A stretch of 64,000 bases of DNA from Cytophagales bacterium (GTDB taxonomy: Bacteria; Bacteroidota; Bacteroidia; Cytophagales; Microscillaceae): NCBI GenBank assembly GCA_004293905.1, contig RDZE01000016.1:124001-188000 (forward strand), read 5' to 3'. Both the position numbers and the translations under genes were made by a program. The notes beneath the pieces are model-generated. The model saw only the letters and a list, made by a program, of their open reading frames with translations, searched no databases and was not told where the DNA came from. Numbering within the stretch: the stretch's first letter is position 1; each line of letters begins with the position of its first letter. Below are positions 26,301 through 34,844 of this stretch, one piece after another.

Positions 26301-26960
26301 CTACTTATCATAGTTCAACATTCCTTGTTTGATTTCCAATACTCTATCAGAGAGTTGTGCCAATTCTGCATTGTGCGTTACTACCACAAAGGTTTGTTCT
26401 TTGTCTTGGCGTAGTTTCAGAAAAAGTTGGTGCAACTCTTTTGCATTTTCAGCATCTAAATTGCCACTTGGCTCATCGGCAAATACAATAGCAGGAGAGT
26501 TAATCAATGCTCTTGCAATAGCAGTACGTTGTTGTTCTCCTCCTGACATTTCGGAGGGCAAATGGGTACGCCGTTCCCAAATACCTAAATATTGCATCAA
26601 TTCCTCCGATTTTTTCTCTGCTTCTTTTCGCGCCATACCTCCCAACCAAGCAGGCATACAAATATTTTCTTGTGCCGAAAACTCTGGTAAGAGATTATGA
26701 AATTGAAATACGAAGCCTAATTTTTGGTTTCTGAATTGTGCCAAAGATTTCCCTCTTAGGCGTAAGACCTCTATCCCATCAATCCATACACTGCCCGAAG
26801 TAGGATTATCTAAAGTGCTTATGATATGCAAAAGAGTACTTTTTCCAGCACCCGAAGCGCCAACAATAGAAACGATTTCACTTTTTTGCACCTCCAAAGA
26901 AACATCTTTCAACACCGATAATTGTTGGTATGATTTATTAATGTGTGTGGCTTTTAGCAT
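26301..26960 (-). CDS. LolD-like ABC transporter ATP-binding protein
   Basis: 219 aa. Walker A GASGAGKST (34-42), Q-loop FVFQFHNLLPEFSAQEN, signature MSGGEQQRTAIARAL, Walker B IVFADEPSGNLD and H-loop VVTHNAEL. It belongs to the MacB/LolD/FtsE group; the length and the NLLPEFSAQEN segment fit LolD, the ATPase that drives lipoprotein release from the inner membrane. The permease (LolC/LolE type) is not adjacent, as is usual in Bacteroidota. Confidence 0.88.
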   Translation of the reverse strand: MLKATHINKSYQQLSVLKDVSLEVQKSEIVSIVGASGAGKSTLLHIISTLDNPTSGSVWIDGIEVLRLRGKSLAQFRNQKLGFVFQFHNLLPEFSAQENICMPAWLGGMARKEAEKKSEELMQYLGIWERRTHLPSEMSGGEQQRTAIARALINSPAIVFADEPSGNLDAENAKELHQLFLKLRQDKEQTFVVVTHNAELAQLSDRVLEIKQGMLNYDK

Positions 26961-27033
26961 TTTTTCTCATTTTTTTGATAGAAATGCAAAGTAAGCATTT
27001 AATTTTGTGATTTGAAACAATACAACAATCCTT

Positions 27034-27666
27034 GTGAGTTATTACGATACATCTTATTTTGATTGGCAACGCCACGTAGGTGCTTTCGGAGGCAAAGCCA
27101 ACCTTTTCAAATTTATTGCACACATCAAACCAACTGATAAAGTACTCGATTTTGGTTCGGGAGGTGGATTTTTATTAGCGCAAATCAATTGTCAAGAGAA
27201 AAAAGGCATAGAAATAAACCCCGTAGCGCGCCAAAATGCCATAGAGCAGGGCATAGATACGATTGCTTCTATTGAGGAAGTCGCCGATGAATGGGCAGAT
27301 GTCATTATCTCTAATCATGCCTTAGAACACGTATTTCAGCCCTTAGATGAGCTCAAAAAACTGCACAAAAAACTGAAAAAAGGAGGAAAAATTATTTTCG
27401 TAGTACCTCACGAAGTACGCGCCCCTTATCGCCCTAACGACATCAATCAGCATATTTATACTTGGTCGCCAATGTGTTTAGGGAATTTATTCCATCTGGC
27501 TGGCTACGAAATCATAGAAGCCCACAGCCTTAAACATCGTTGGATGCCTTACTATATGCAAGTACGAAAATATACCAATGAGTCTGTTTTTAATATATTA
27601 TGCCGTTTGTACGCACGTTGGAAAGGCGATTTATACCAAACACGTGTAGTGGCTCGTAAAAATTAG
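27034..27666 (+). CDS. Class I SAM-dependent methyltransferase
   Basis: 210 aa, GTG start at 27034 (SYYDTSYFDWQRHVGAFGGKANLFKF). Motif I VLDFGSGGGFLLAQI (about 38-52), post-I GIEINPVARQNA, motif IV ADVIISNHALEHVFQPLDELKKL, then KLKKGGKIIFVVP. The N-terminal YYD..YFDWQ pattern is frequent in methyltransferases from sugar and O-antigen loci. Its stop overlaps that of the HTTM gene by 4 bases, tail to tail. Confidence 0.83.
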   Translation: MSYYDTSYFDWQRHVGAFGGKANLFKFIAHIKPTDKVLDFGSGGGFLLAQINCQEKKGIEINPVARQNAIEQGIDTIASIEEVADEWADVIISNHALEHVFQPLDELKKLHKKLKKGGKIIFVVPHEVRAPYRPNDINQHIYTWSPMCLGNLFHLAGYEIIEAHSLKHRWMPYYMQVRKYTNESVFNILCRLYARWKGDLYQTRVVARKN

Positions 27667-29006
27667 GGGGGAGGGAGTAGCCATTTTTTAGCTTCCCAGC
27701 CATCTTGAAGCTGTGTTAAGTCTATATGGGGGTCTATGAGTAACTTACTCACACGACCGTTCAGTGTTACATACACTTCTGCTCTTACTTTCGGATTGCA
27801 GATGCCTTGTGCGGCATAGTGTTTTGCTAAAAAATGCGCATATTGTAGTATCATATCGGGTTGCATTGCCATTTGTTTTTCTTGGTGCAAATTGAGAAAA
27901 TCGCTATTTACTACTACACCCTCACGCCCTGTGCAACCGTCTTTGACATAAAAAGTAGCATTGCCTGCTTTTTCCATTAGCATCACTCGCCACGAAAAAC
28001 GATAGCCTTCTTCTGTCCAAAATAAATTGTTATTTGGGTAAAGCAAATACCTAAAAGGGAATAAAAGTTGAAAAGAAAAATGTAGGCAAAAGATAATAAG
28101 CAACCAAGAAGGCATTTTTAAGGCATTTTGTGAGGAGTTTGTTCCAAAAAAGCGCGTAGGCAAATAATGCAATAAACGCTCGTGAAAGGTTGAAGAGAAA
28201 AAAATAAGCGTAGAAAAAATCATCACTATAGGGAAAACACCAATTGGAAACAAAAGCCCTGTAAGTGCGTGAAAAATAACCACAGCCATGTACGCTACCC
28301 AGCGCGTAGGTTTGTAGTTGAGCAAAAAAGGAATAAAAACATCGTACAACATACCCACCCAACTAAACAAATAAGCCACCCAAACAAATTGAAAAAAATA
28401 TCCTAATATCCACATATCGGTATGTGCGGGTAGCCAAATACGCAAAGGAAGTGCCTCGAAAAGCCAATCTTCATTGATTTTGGCAATGCCTGCATAGAAA
28501 TAAACAATGCCCAATTGTAGCTTTAATACGCCAATAGTCCAAAAGGGGACTTCTGTATAGCTTTTTTTTTGCCAAAAAGCATCTAAAGAATAAGCGGCAT
28601 GGGCAGGTAAAGTACACATCAGGGCGGCTACTATGCTCACAAAATAATAATGATTGAGATAGTAGGTGAGGTCTATGAGTTCAGTATAAGTAAAGCAGAT
28701 AAAAAATAAAATGCTACTTACTCTATAAAAACAACCCAAAAGGATACCCAATGCACTCAACAACATCAGCCAATGCAATCCATACATTGCCCAAGCAGGC
28801 AAGACCTCTACCCAATAAAACCCAAAATATTTGAAATGAAAAATGGGCTTGACGAAGTGTTCTTCCACCCAATTATAAGCCATAAAACGCGCTGTACTAA
28901 AAAACATTAAGGCTCCGAAAACGATTCGAAAAACCGCTAACGGAGCAATAGAGGTAGGCTGAAGCAGAAAACGAATAAAAGTACTAATCGCCATCGCCAC
29001 TATCAT
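27663..29006 (-). CDS. HTTM-domain membrane protein (vitamin K gamma-carboxylase-like)
   Basis: 447 aa (443 if Met5 at 28994 is used). About eight membrane helices over the first 300 residues, including FRIVFGALMFFSTARFMAYNW and GVLKLQLGIVYFYAGIAKINEDWLFEALPLRIW, then a soluble C-terminal domain (RYLLYPNNNLFWTEEGYRFSWRVMLMEKAG onward). This is the bacterial HTTM pattern related to vitamin-K-dependent gamma-glutamyl carboxylase. The bacterial reaction is not established. It overlaps the imelysin gene by up to 23 bases as the last gene of a DUF4856-imelysin-HTTM operon seen in many Bacteroidota, which suggests an iron or heme link. Confidence 0.88.
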   Translation of the reverse strand: MIVAMAISTFIRFLLQPTSIAPLAVFRIVFGALMFFSTARFMAYNWVEEHFVKPIFHFKYFGFYWVEVLPAWAMYGLHWLMLLSALGILLGCFYRVSSILFFICFTYTELIDLTYYLNHYYFVSIVAALMCTLPAHAAYSLDAFWQKKSYTEVPFWTIGVLKLQLGIVYFYAGIAKINEDWLFEALPLRIWLPAHTDMWILGYFFQFVWVAYLFSWVGMLYDVFIPFLLNYKPTRWVAYMAVVIFHALTGLLFPIGVFPIVMIFSTLIFFSSTFHERLLHYLPTRFFGTNSSQNALKMPSWLLIIFCLHFSFQLLFPFRYLLYPNNNLFWTEEGYRFSWRVMLMEKAGNATFYVKDGCTGREGVVVNSDFLNLHQEKQMAMQPDMILQYAHFLAKHYAAQGICNPKVRAEVYVTLNGRVSKLLIDPHIDLTQLQDGWEAKKWLLPPP

Positions 29007-30060
29007 AAGTAATTGCTATGCCCAAGATTGAAGACATATCACTTTTAAAGAAACGTGTCAATTTTTGCATTTCAACATACAAAGACTCCAAAGAAGCAGG
29101 ATTATTTTGGATAATTTGCGAAAAAGAACTGTTGTTGTCAATAGCATTAAGTACATTTTTGACGGCTGTAATTTGCGCAGTTGTATTCTTTACCAAATCA
29201 GCCCCTCCTGTAGCGTTTTCGAGATAAGAACGAAAACCATAAGAGGCATTCCAAAGGTTTTCTAAAGCAGTAAAATGTGCTTTCATCAATACAAAAGAAC
29301 GAGCACTGTAGTACGCTTCTACTTTTGTAGGCTCTGTTTGGGTTTGCCCTGCTCTTTTGCCTAAGGGCAGTGAAACCTTGAAATTTTTAAGATTTTCATA
29401 ACTTTTCACAAACTCGTTATAAAGCGCGCTTGTAGAACTCCCAATATCAGTGCCTGTATTGGCAATAAAAACAGATTTGTAAGTAGCCCAAGCCGTTACA
29501 ACTGCATCAGTGCGCGTTTTAATCTGTTGAATGAGCGCATTCAAATAATTTCGCTTATTGGCAGAACTAAGTACTCCTTGTGTGCTTTCATAAAGGAGGT
29601 ATTCTACAGCCATAAGCCCGCGTGTATCACGTTCGAAATTATTGAAACTAACATCGTTATTGCTAATAAAAAACTCTATTCTGGCTGTGTTTACTGGGAA
29701 AGTAGCAATTTCTTCGTTTAGATTTTTAGTAAGTCCTTGTTCGCCTGCGGGTCCGAAGTTAAAAGCATTCGCACTCTGCCAAGCCGTAGCCGCATTGAGC
29801 CAAGCGGTTTGTAAATTGGCTAAGTTAGCACTATTAGGTGTAGTCTGAAAGGTGCTGTTAGCGGTTTGCAAAGCATTTACTTGTGTTTGAAAATTTGCAT
29901 AAGCAGGAATAATCATCTTTTCGGCATAGTTTTGCAACATCAGAGCTCTATCAAAACTATTACTGTTGTTTCCGTCAGAGCTACTACAAGCATAGAAGGC
30001 TACACTTAGTAGCCCTATGCATATTGAAGAAAGAAACGATTTTAAATGGTTGTTTTTCAT
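28984..30060 (-). CDS. Imelysin-family (peptidase M75-like) lipoprotein
   Basis: 358 aa from the ATG at 30060, which gives the lipoprotein signal LLSVAFYACSSS (Cys near 25). The mature part is helical and fits the imelysin fold (IrpA/EfeO/PiuA group): LAVEYLLYE near residue 160 and ALENLWNASYGFRSYLENA near 265. Many imelysins have a GxHxxE motif; here the equivalent (RGLMAVEYLLYE) lacks the His, as in several Bacteroidota members. Imelysins are iron-regulated periplasmic proteins. It lies between the DUF4856 gene (36 bases) and the HTTM gene. Confidence 0.87.
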   Translation of the reverse strand: MKNNHLKSFLSSICIGLLSVAFYACSSSDGNNSNSFDRALMLQNYAEKMIIPAYANFQTQVNALQTANSTFQTTPNSANLANLQTAWLNAATAWQSANAFNFGPAGEQGLTKNLNEEIATFPVNTARIEFFISNNDVSFNNFERDTRGLMAVEYLLYESTQGVLSSANKRNYLNALIQQIKTRTDAVVTAWATYKSVFIANTGTDIGSSTSALYNEFVKSYENLKNFKVSLPLGKRAGQTQTEPTKVEAYYSARSFVLMKAHFTALENLWNASYGFRSYLENATGGADLVKNTTAQITAVKNVLNAIDNNSSFSQIIQNNPASLESLYVEMQKLTRFFKSDMSSILGIAITYDSGDGD

Positions 30061-30095
30061 ACTATTACTGAATTGAATTAGAATTAGAATATGAT

Positions 30096-31217
30096 TTATC
30101 GATTTTGTACAGTAATCCAATTTTGCTTGAAGTCTTCTATTTCAGCATCGGTAAAGCCATAAATAGATTTTAATTGACTAATCACTTGCTGCAATTTAGG
30201 GAGTTGATTGCTCGCATCAGTTACAAAACTATAAGAAGTAGGCGCACCATTGCGAGGGGCATTGAGTAGTGTAAGTAGACTTTCTATTTGTGTATCTGTT
30301 ATTTTTTTATCAGTAATCGTAAGCCAGCCGTGTAAAAAGCCTACACACTCGCCATAGGCATGCAATGCAGCACCTTTTTGTGCATCAGTAGGACTTGTGG
30401 CACTCAATGTAGAAATGACACTATGACAGTAATTAATCACTGTAGCGGCATTGGCTTTTTCCCAAAGGAGTTTTATATTGGCTAAATACTCTTGTTGTTC
30501 GGCTTTGTAATCACTACCTGCTTTGACGGCTGCCTGCAATTTTATAAAATTTTCTTTGATTTGTGTATAAAAACCTTTGCCATCGTTTTTGTCGCGGCGC
30601 GCCGCATAAAGAGCCATAAACTTATCAGGGTTAGTATATTTGGCATTGTTACTATTAGGAAAATCGGGGTGCGCACCATACAAAGACAATATTTGGTCTA
30701 CATTTGCCAAACTGAGTTCGTTAGCACTCCATAGTAAAGAAGCTTGGTAATAAAGAGCTGCTCCAAACAAGCCTTTTTCTACCATTTGTTCCATTTCTAA
30801 ACCCTCTTTGCTGAATAAATAACCACCAAAAGTACCCCCTTGTGTGGCATTATTGGCTGGTATCCAAGTACTTCCGCTGGCAGATGCTAAGGTTTGGAGC
30901 CAACCCGTACTGCCTTCCAAACGCCCTACATAATAAGAGGTAGAAACGCTACGCAATGAATTGCTACCTGTAGAGGCGAACAATGTATTGAGCGTAGTTG
31001 CTGATACACTTACTCCTGTAGTACGTCCTTTTTTCATTTCATTGGTTAGGTTTTCTAATTGTACTCTGATTGCCGATTGTGTTGTTGTATTACTACTAAA
31101 ATTAGCACCCTCATAAGCACTTGGAATGGAGAGGGCTGGTTTTTCATTTTTTGAAGTGCATTGCATTAATGTACTTATGCTTAAGAAGAATAATAAAAAG
31201 AAGGTTATATTTCTCAT
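30096..31217 (-). CDS. DUF4856-family lipoprotein
   Basis: 373 aa. Lipoprotein signal at residues 1-20 (LSISTLMQC, Cys20). The mature part is helical with NLTNEMKKGRTTGVSVSATTLNTLF, then GYLFSKEGLEMEQMVEKGLFGAALYYQAS, then YGAHPDFPNS, which fits the DUF4856 family next to imelysins in Bacteroidota. The family is linked by context to iron uptake but has no known activity. First gene of the operon. A palindrome resembling a Fur box lies about 50 bases upstream. Confidence 0.85.
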   Translation of the reverse strand: MRNITFFLLFFLSISTLMQCTSKNEKPALSIPSAYEGANFSSNTTTQSAIRVQLENLTNEMKKGRTTGVSVSATTLNTLFASTGSNSLRSVSTSYYVGRLEGSTGWLQTLASASGSTWIPANNATQGGTFGGYLFSKEGLEMEQMVEKGLFGAALYYQASLLWSANELSLANVDQILSLYGAHPDFPNSNNAKYTNPDKFMALYAARRDKNDGKGFYTQIKENFIKLQAAVKAGSDYKAEQQEYLANIKLLWEKANAATVINYCHSVISTLSATSPTDAQKGAALHAYGECVGFLHGWLTITDKKITDTQIESLLTLLNAPRNGAPTSYSFVTDASNQLPKLQQVISQLKSIYGFTDAEIEDFKQNWITVQNR

Positions 31218-31262
31218 ATATTTATTTGTGTAAGGATAAGGTTATAATTAGGCTGTAAATTT

Positions 31263-31284
31263 ATTTAGACTAATTCTAATTAGC
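31263..31284 (-). promoter_or_regulatory. Fur-box-like overlapping palindromes upstream of the DUF4856-imelysin-HTTM operon
   Basis: Two overlapping inverted repeats: TTAGACTAATTCTAA (31265-31279, one mismatch) and CTAATTCTAATTAG (31270-31283, 6-bp arms). The AT-rich overlapping hexamer arrangement resembles ferric-uptake-regulator sites. The operon content makes iron control plausible; no direct proof. Confidence 0.45.
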
Positions 31285-31388
31285 AAAGAAAAAAATATTT
31301 TTTTTCTTTTTTCAAAAAGGAAAAAAATCCTAAATGAGGTTTAAATTGTTGATTATTAGAGAGTTATAAGAAAAAGAAGGGCATAAAA

Positions 31389-31413
31389 AAAAGAGCTATA
31401 AAATAGTTCTTTT
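31389..31413 (-). terminator. Terminator of the tRNA transcript
   Basis: 10-bp stem (31389-31398 with 31404-31413, one G-U) and 5-base loop. On the minus strand it is followed by a run of U's (A run at 31385-31392). It lies 26 bases after the tRNA 3' end. Confidence 0.7.
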
Positions 31414-31438
31414 AGGAGGAGGTATGATAAAAAAGAAG

Positions 31439-31512
31439 TGGACCCAGCAGGGCTTGAACCTGCGACCCCCTGATTATGAGTCAGGTGCTCTAACCAACTG
31501 AGCTATGGGTCC
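31439..31512 (-). tRNA. tRNA with CAU anticodon, probably tRNA-Ile2 (lysidine-modified)
   Basis: A 74-nt cloverleaf on the minus strand. Acceptor stem GGACCCA with TGGGTCC and discriminator A; D arm GCTCAGTTGGTTAGAGC; anticodon stem CCTGA/TCAGG with loop CTCATAA (anticodon CAT); T arm with GGTTCAAGC. CCA is not encoded. The acceptor has C4-G69 and C5-G68, the pairs known in E. coli to direct TilS to tRNA-Ile2, so an Ile2 identity is favoured over elongator Met. It is not the initiator: position 1 is paired and the anticodon stem lacks three G-C pairs. Confidence 0.9.
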
Positions 31513-31617
31513 GAGTGTTTTCGAGTGCTAAAAATATACTTGAAATATACTTTTTTGTGAAAACGTGTGCAAAGTTATAATCTTTTTTCTAATTTCACAA
31601 CTTCAAATCAAAAAAAT

Positions 31618-32277
31618 ATGTCATTAGACTTAAAAAATATAAAAAATATCATCTTCGACTTAGGGGGCGTACTCATTAATATAGATACCCAAATCAGCAA
31701 TCGTGCTTTTGAAGCCTTAAGCCGTCAAACTCCTGAATGGTTGCAGGCACAAATTAAGGTAATACCTGCTTTTTTCAAAGAATACGAAAAAGGAACTATC
31801 AGCAAAGAGGCATTTGTAGAGGCATTGCGCCAAACTTTTGCTTTGGAGGCTTCTTCTGAAGCAATTATAGCGGCTTGGAATGCAATGATTTTAGACTTTT
31901 TACCCGAACGCATACAAGCAGTTGTGGCTATGAGAAAGACTTTCAAAACTTTTTTATTGAGCAATTCTAACGCCGAACACATCTACAAAGTAGAAGAACA
32001 CCTGCTCCGCGACACAGGCTATGCATCATTACAAATGCTTTTCGATAAAGTTTACTACTCTCACGAAGTACATTTGCGCAAACCTGATGCTAAAATATAC
32101 GAACAAGTATTGCAAGAAAATCAACTCAAACCTGAAGAAACGCTTTTTATAGATGATGCCCCCGACAACATAGCAGGTGCTGAGAAAATAGGCATCGTCA
32201 CTTGGCAAGCACAACGCAACGGTACAGATGTTTTAGAATTGTATCAATTATTGCAAACACAGCATGGCAACTTTTAG
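31618..32277 (+). CDS. HAD-superfamily hydrolase (phosphatase, IA type)
   Basis: 219 aa from the ATG at 31618 (MSLDLKN). Motif I FDLGGVLIN has Asp nucleophile but Gly at +2, a variant seen in the YihX-like group. Motif II LLSNSNAEH, motif III Lys in HLRKPDAKIYEQVL, motif IV LFIDDAPDNIAGA. A helical cap (VIPAFFKEYEKGTISKEAF) lies between I and II. Likely a small-molecule phosphatase such as an alpha-glucose-1-phosphatase-like enzyme; substrate not fixed. Its 3' end overlaps the M50 protease gene by 14 bases. Confidence 0.88.
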   Translation: MSLDLKNIKNIIFDLGGVLINIDTQISNRAFEALSRQTPEWLQAQIKVIPAFFKEYEKGTISKEAFVEALRQTFALEASSEAIIAAWNAMILDFLPERIQAVVAMRKTFKTFLLSNSNAEHIYKVEEHLLRDTGYASLQMLFDKVYYSHEVHLRKPDAKIYEQVLQENQLKPEETLFIDDAPDNIAGAEKIGIVTWQAQRNGTDVLELYQLLQTQHGNF

Positions 32278-33397
32278 AAAATACACCTTACATATCGTTT
32301 TGTTCATCATCACATTTACTACTACTACACTGGCAGGCTCGGAGTGGATTCATGGGCGTGGTTTTTTGATGAATGATACCAATATTGGTTGGAGCGAATG
32401 GATGACTTGGGAAAAATTCCTCAAAGGATTGGCTTTTTCTGTTCCTTTTTTGGGTTTTCTGACCGTACATGAGTTTGGACACTATTTCGCGGCAAGGCTT
32501 TATAAAGCGCGTGTTACCTTGCCTTTTTATATTCCTATGTGGTTAGGTTTGAGTTTTTCCATTGGTACAATGGGGGCTTTTATACAAATCAGAAGTCAAC
32601 TAAAATCAAGAAAAGAGTTTTTTGATATTGGTATTGCAGGTCCTTTGGCAGGGTTTGTAGTAGCACTTTTGGTATTAGTGTATGGGTTGCTTACTTTGCC
32701 TCCACCTGAATATATTTTTCAAATTCACCCCGAATGGGAAAAATATGGCTTAGACTACGCCAAATATGTATATACTGAAACAGAAAACGACCTTGCTTTG
32801 GGCAAAAATTTACTCTTTTGGGTGTTAGAAAGCCTCTTAGCCGACCCTAAGGCAATGCCTAACTCTCACGAAATCATTCATTACCCTTGGCTTTTTGCAG
32901 GTTATTTAGGTTTGTTATTTACAGCACTTAATCTCATTCCTATTGGGCAATTAGACGGGGGACACATTTTATATGCACTCATTGGCAACCGCAACCACCG
33001 TATTGTTTCGCCTTTATTGTTGGCTTGTTTTGTTACTTATGCAGGGTTAGGCTCTGTGAGCCCTTATTGGTCAAATGAGGATTTATTAATTTATGTGCCT
33101 CTGTATTTATTCTTTTTATATATGTTATTTTCTCGTGTGAGTGAAAATAGGTCGCTTGTACTTTCTTATGCACTTACGGTATTCACAGTGCAATTTGTCA
33201 TTAATTTTTTCTACCCCACTTGGGAGGGTTACTCTGGCTGGTTTGTGTTTGCATTTGTGTTAGGTCGTTTTTTAGGGGTTTATCATCCCGATGCTCCTGA
33301 CAATACACCACTCAATATGCAACGCAAAATATTGGGCTGGCTTTCTTTGATTATTTTTATACTTTGTTTTAGTCCTAAACCTTTTATGATGAATTAG
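32264..33397 (+). CDS. Site-2-type (M50) membrane metalloprotease
   Basis: 377 aa, about seven membrane helices. The zinc motif H69-E70-F71-G72-H73 lies in a membrane helix (TVHEFGHYFAARL), and the third ligand is Asp231 in IPIGQLDGGH. No PDZ domain, so it belongs to the short EGY1/YhfN-like group rather than RseP. S2P enzymes cut membrane segments in signalling. No anti-sigma gene is adjacent. Coupled to the HAD gene and 15 bases before the thioesterase. Confidence 0.92.
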   Translation: MATFRKYTLHIVLFIITFTTTTLAGSEWIHGRGFLMNDTNIGWSEWMTWEKFLKGLAFSVPFLGFLTVHEFGHYFAARLYKARVTLPFYIPMWLGLSFSIGTMGAFIQIRSQLKSRKEFFDIGIAGPLAGFVVALLVLVYGLLTLPPPEYIFQIHPEWEKYGLDYAKYVYTETENDLALGKNLLFWVLESLLADPKAMPNSHEIIHYPWLFAGYLGLLFTALNLIPIGQLDGGHILYALIGNRNHRIVSPLLLACFVTYAGLGSVSPYWSNEDLLIYVPLYLFFLYMLFSRVSENRSLVLSYALTVFTVQFVINFFYPTWEGYSGWFVFAFVLGRFLGVYHPDAPDNTPLNMQRKILGWLSLIIFILCFSPKPFMMN

Positions 33398-33411
33398 ACC
33401 TTTGATGATAT

Positions 33412-33864
33412 ATGGAAAAACTACCCAATGCCGATTTTTACAAACAAGTATTCGAGAAAGGCGTACCCTTCAATGCTTTCATGGGTTTTGAACTTTTAGA
33501 AGTAAGAGAAGGATATGTAAAACTAAGAGTACCCTACAAACAAGGGTTCATAGGTGAATTTCGCGAAAACCGACTACACGGAGGCGTATTATTGGCAGCC
33601 GTAGATAGTGCTGCGGGCATTGCCAGTTTTACGACAGCAAATATTATGACCGATAAAATGGCTACAGTAGACCTCCGCTTAGATTTTATCAACCCTTCCA
33701 TTGCCGAAGATGTAATCGTAGAGGGAATTGTCAAAAAAAGTGGTTCACGCATTATATTTACACATGCATTGGTTTATCACCCTTCTAATCCTACACATCT
33801 GATAGCCGAAGGAAGAGCTACCTATAGTGTAAAAAGGCAAGAAAAATACGAAGATAAAAAATAG
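33412..33864 (+). CDS. PaaI/hotdog-fold thioesterase
   Basis: 150 aa hotdog-fold protein. The active-site region LHGGVLLAAVDSAAGIASF (about 60-78) with the conserved HGG and acidic residue four positions later in VD is typical of the PaaI/YigI group, which hydrolyses acyl-CoA thioesters. C-terminal TYSV strand. Substrate unknown. Close to genes for a glycosyltransferase, FAD oxidoreductase and type III PKS, so an acyl-CoA role in that group is possible. Confidence 0.87.
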   Translation: MEKLPNADFYKQVFEKGVPFNAFMGFELLEVREGYVKLRVPYKQGFIGEFRENRLHGGVLLAAVDSAAGIASFTTANIMTDKMATVDLRLDFINPSIAEDVIVEGIVKKSGSRIIFTHALVYHPSNPTHLIAEGRATYSVKRQEKYEDKK

Positions 33865-33871
33865 GAGGCGC

Positions 33872-34795
33872 ATGACCAACTACAAAAACAATCAAGAAAA
33901 TAACACACCTTTTTTTAGTATAGTAGTGCCTACCTATAACCGCGCCGATTTTATACCGCTAACCTTACAATCCATTGAGGCACAAACTTTTACAGACTAT
34001 GAAGTCATCATTATAGACGATGCCTCTACTGACCAAACCGCGCAAGCTGTAGCACCTTATATTAACAATGCTAAAATACACTACATTCGCCTTCCTGAAA
34101 ATAGAGAAAGAGGCAATGCGCGCAATGTAGGTGCAAAAAATGCCAAAGGTAACTACATCACCTATCTCGATTCTGATGATTTATTGTACCCTGATAGTTT
34201 AGCCGAAGCCTACGAATATGCACAAAAAAAGCCCCAAATTAAGCTTTTTCATCATCTCTATCACCTTATCAATGAAGAGGGCAAAGTCATCAGAAAATAC
34301 GATTTTCCCTCGCTCAAAAATCCACTCAAAGCCATAGCTAAAGGCAATTTTCTCTCTTGCATAGGTGTTTTTTTGCACAAAGACGTTTATCAACAAATTT
34401 TTTGGGACGAAAACCGTCTACTTTCTGGCTCTGAAGACTATGATTATTGGCTGCGTGTGATTGGTTATACCCAAACAATAGGGCGTATTGAGAAAGTGTT
34501 AGGAGCAATCAGACACCACGACCAAAGAAGCGTGCAAACACAAGAATACGAAAAAGTACGACAAAGATTTTTGTACTTTTTTGAAAAAATAGACCAACAC
34601 CCTCAATACCAAATATACAAACCCTATCAACACCGCATTAAATCAACCCTTTGGCTCTTTTTAGCCCTTACTGCTTGGGAAAATCAACAGCCTTTAATGG
34701 CTCAACAATGCCTCCAAGAAGCCAAAAAGATAGACAAGAGTGTATGGACAAAAAAAAATTTTTGGAGTTTATGGCTCAAAAGCAAACAATTATAA
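33872..34795 (+). CDS. Family 2 glycosyltransferase (GT-A)
   Basis: 307 aa, soluble or peripheral. FSIVVPTYNRADFIPLTLQS, VIIIDDASTDQT, and the DxD-type motif in YLDSDDLLYPD (about 95-105). The ED base region is SGSEDYDYWLRV (about 186-197), followed by a helical C-terminus. Acceptor unknown. It starts 8 bases after the thioesterase. The FAD oxidoreductase start lies 49 bases after its stop. Confidence 0.88.
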   Translation: MTNYKNNQENNTPFFSIVVPTYNRADFIPLTLQSIEAQTFTDYEVIIIDDASTDQTAQAVAPYINNAKIHYIRLPENRERGNARNVGAKNAKGNYITYLDSDDLLYPDSLAEAYEYAQKKPQIKLFHHLYHLINEEGKVIRKYDFPSLKNPLKAIAKGNFLSCIGVFLHKDVYQQIFWDENRLLSGSEDYDYWLRVIGYTQTIGRIEKVLGAIRHHDQRSVQTQEYEKVRQRFLYFFEKIDQHPQYQIYKPYQHRIKSTLWLFLALTAWENQQPLMAQQCLQEAKKIDKSVWTKKNFWSLWLKSKQL

Positions 34796-34844
34796 AGACT
34801 TACTTCTTTTATTTACAACAAATTTATTTATCCATCTTTCTATT

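Noticed and set aside
26301-26960. Unusual orphan lipoprotein-release ATPase
   Set aside because: lolD is commonly unlinked to lolC/E in Bacteroidota; not worth a finding.
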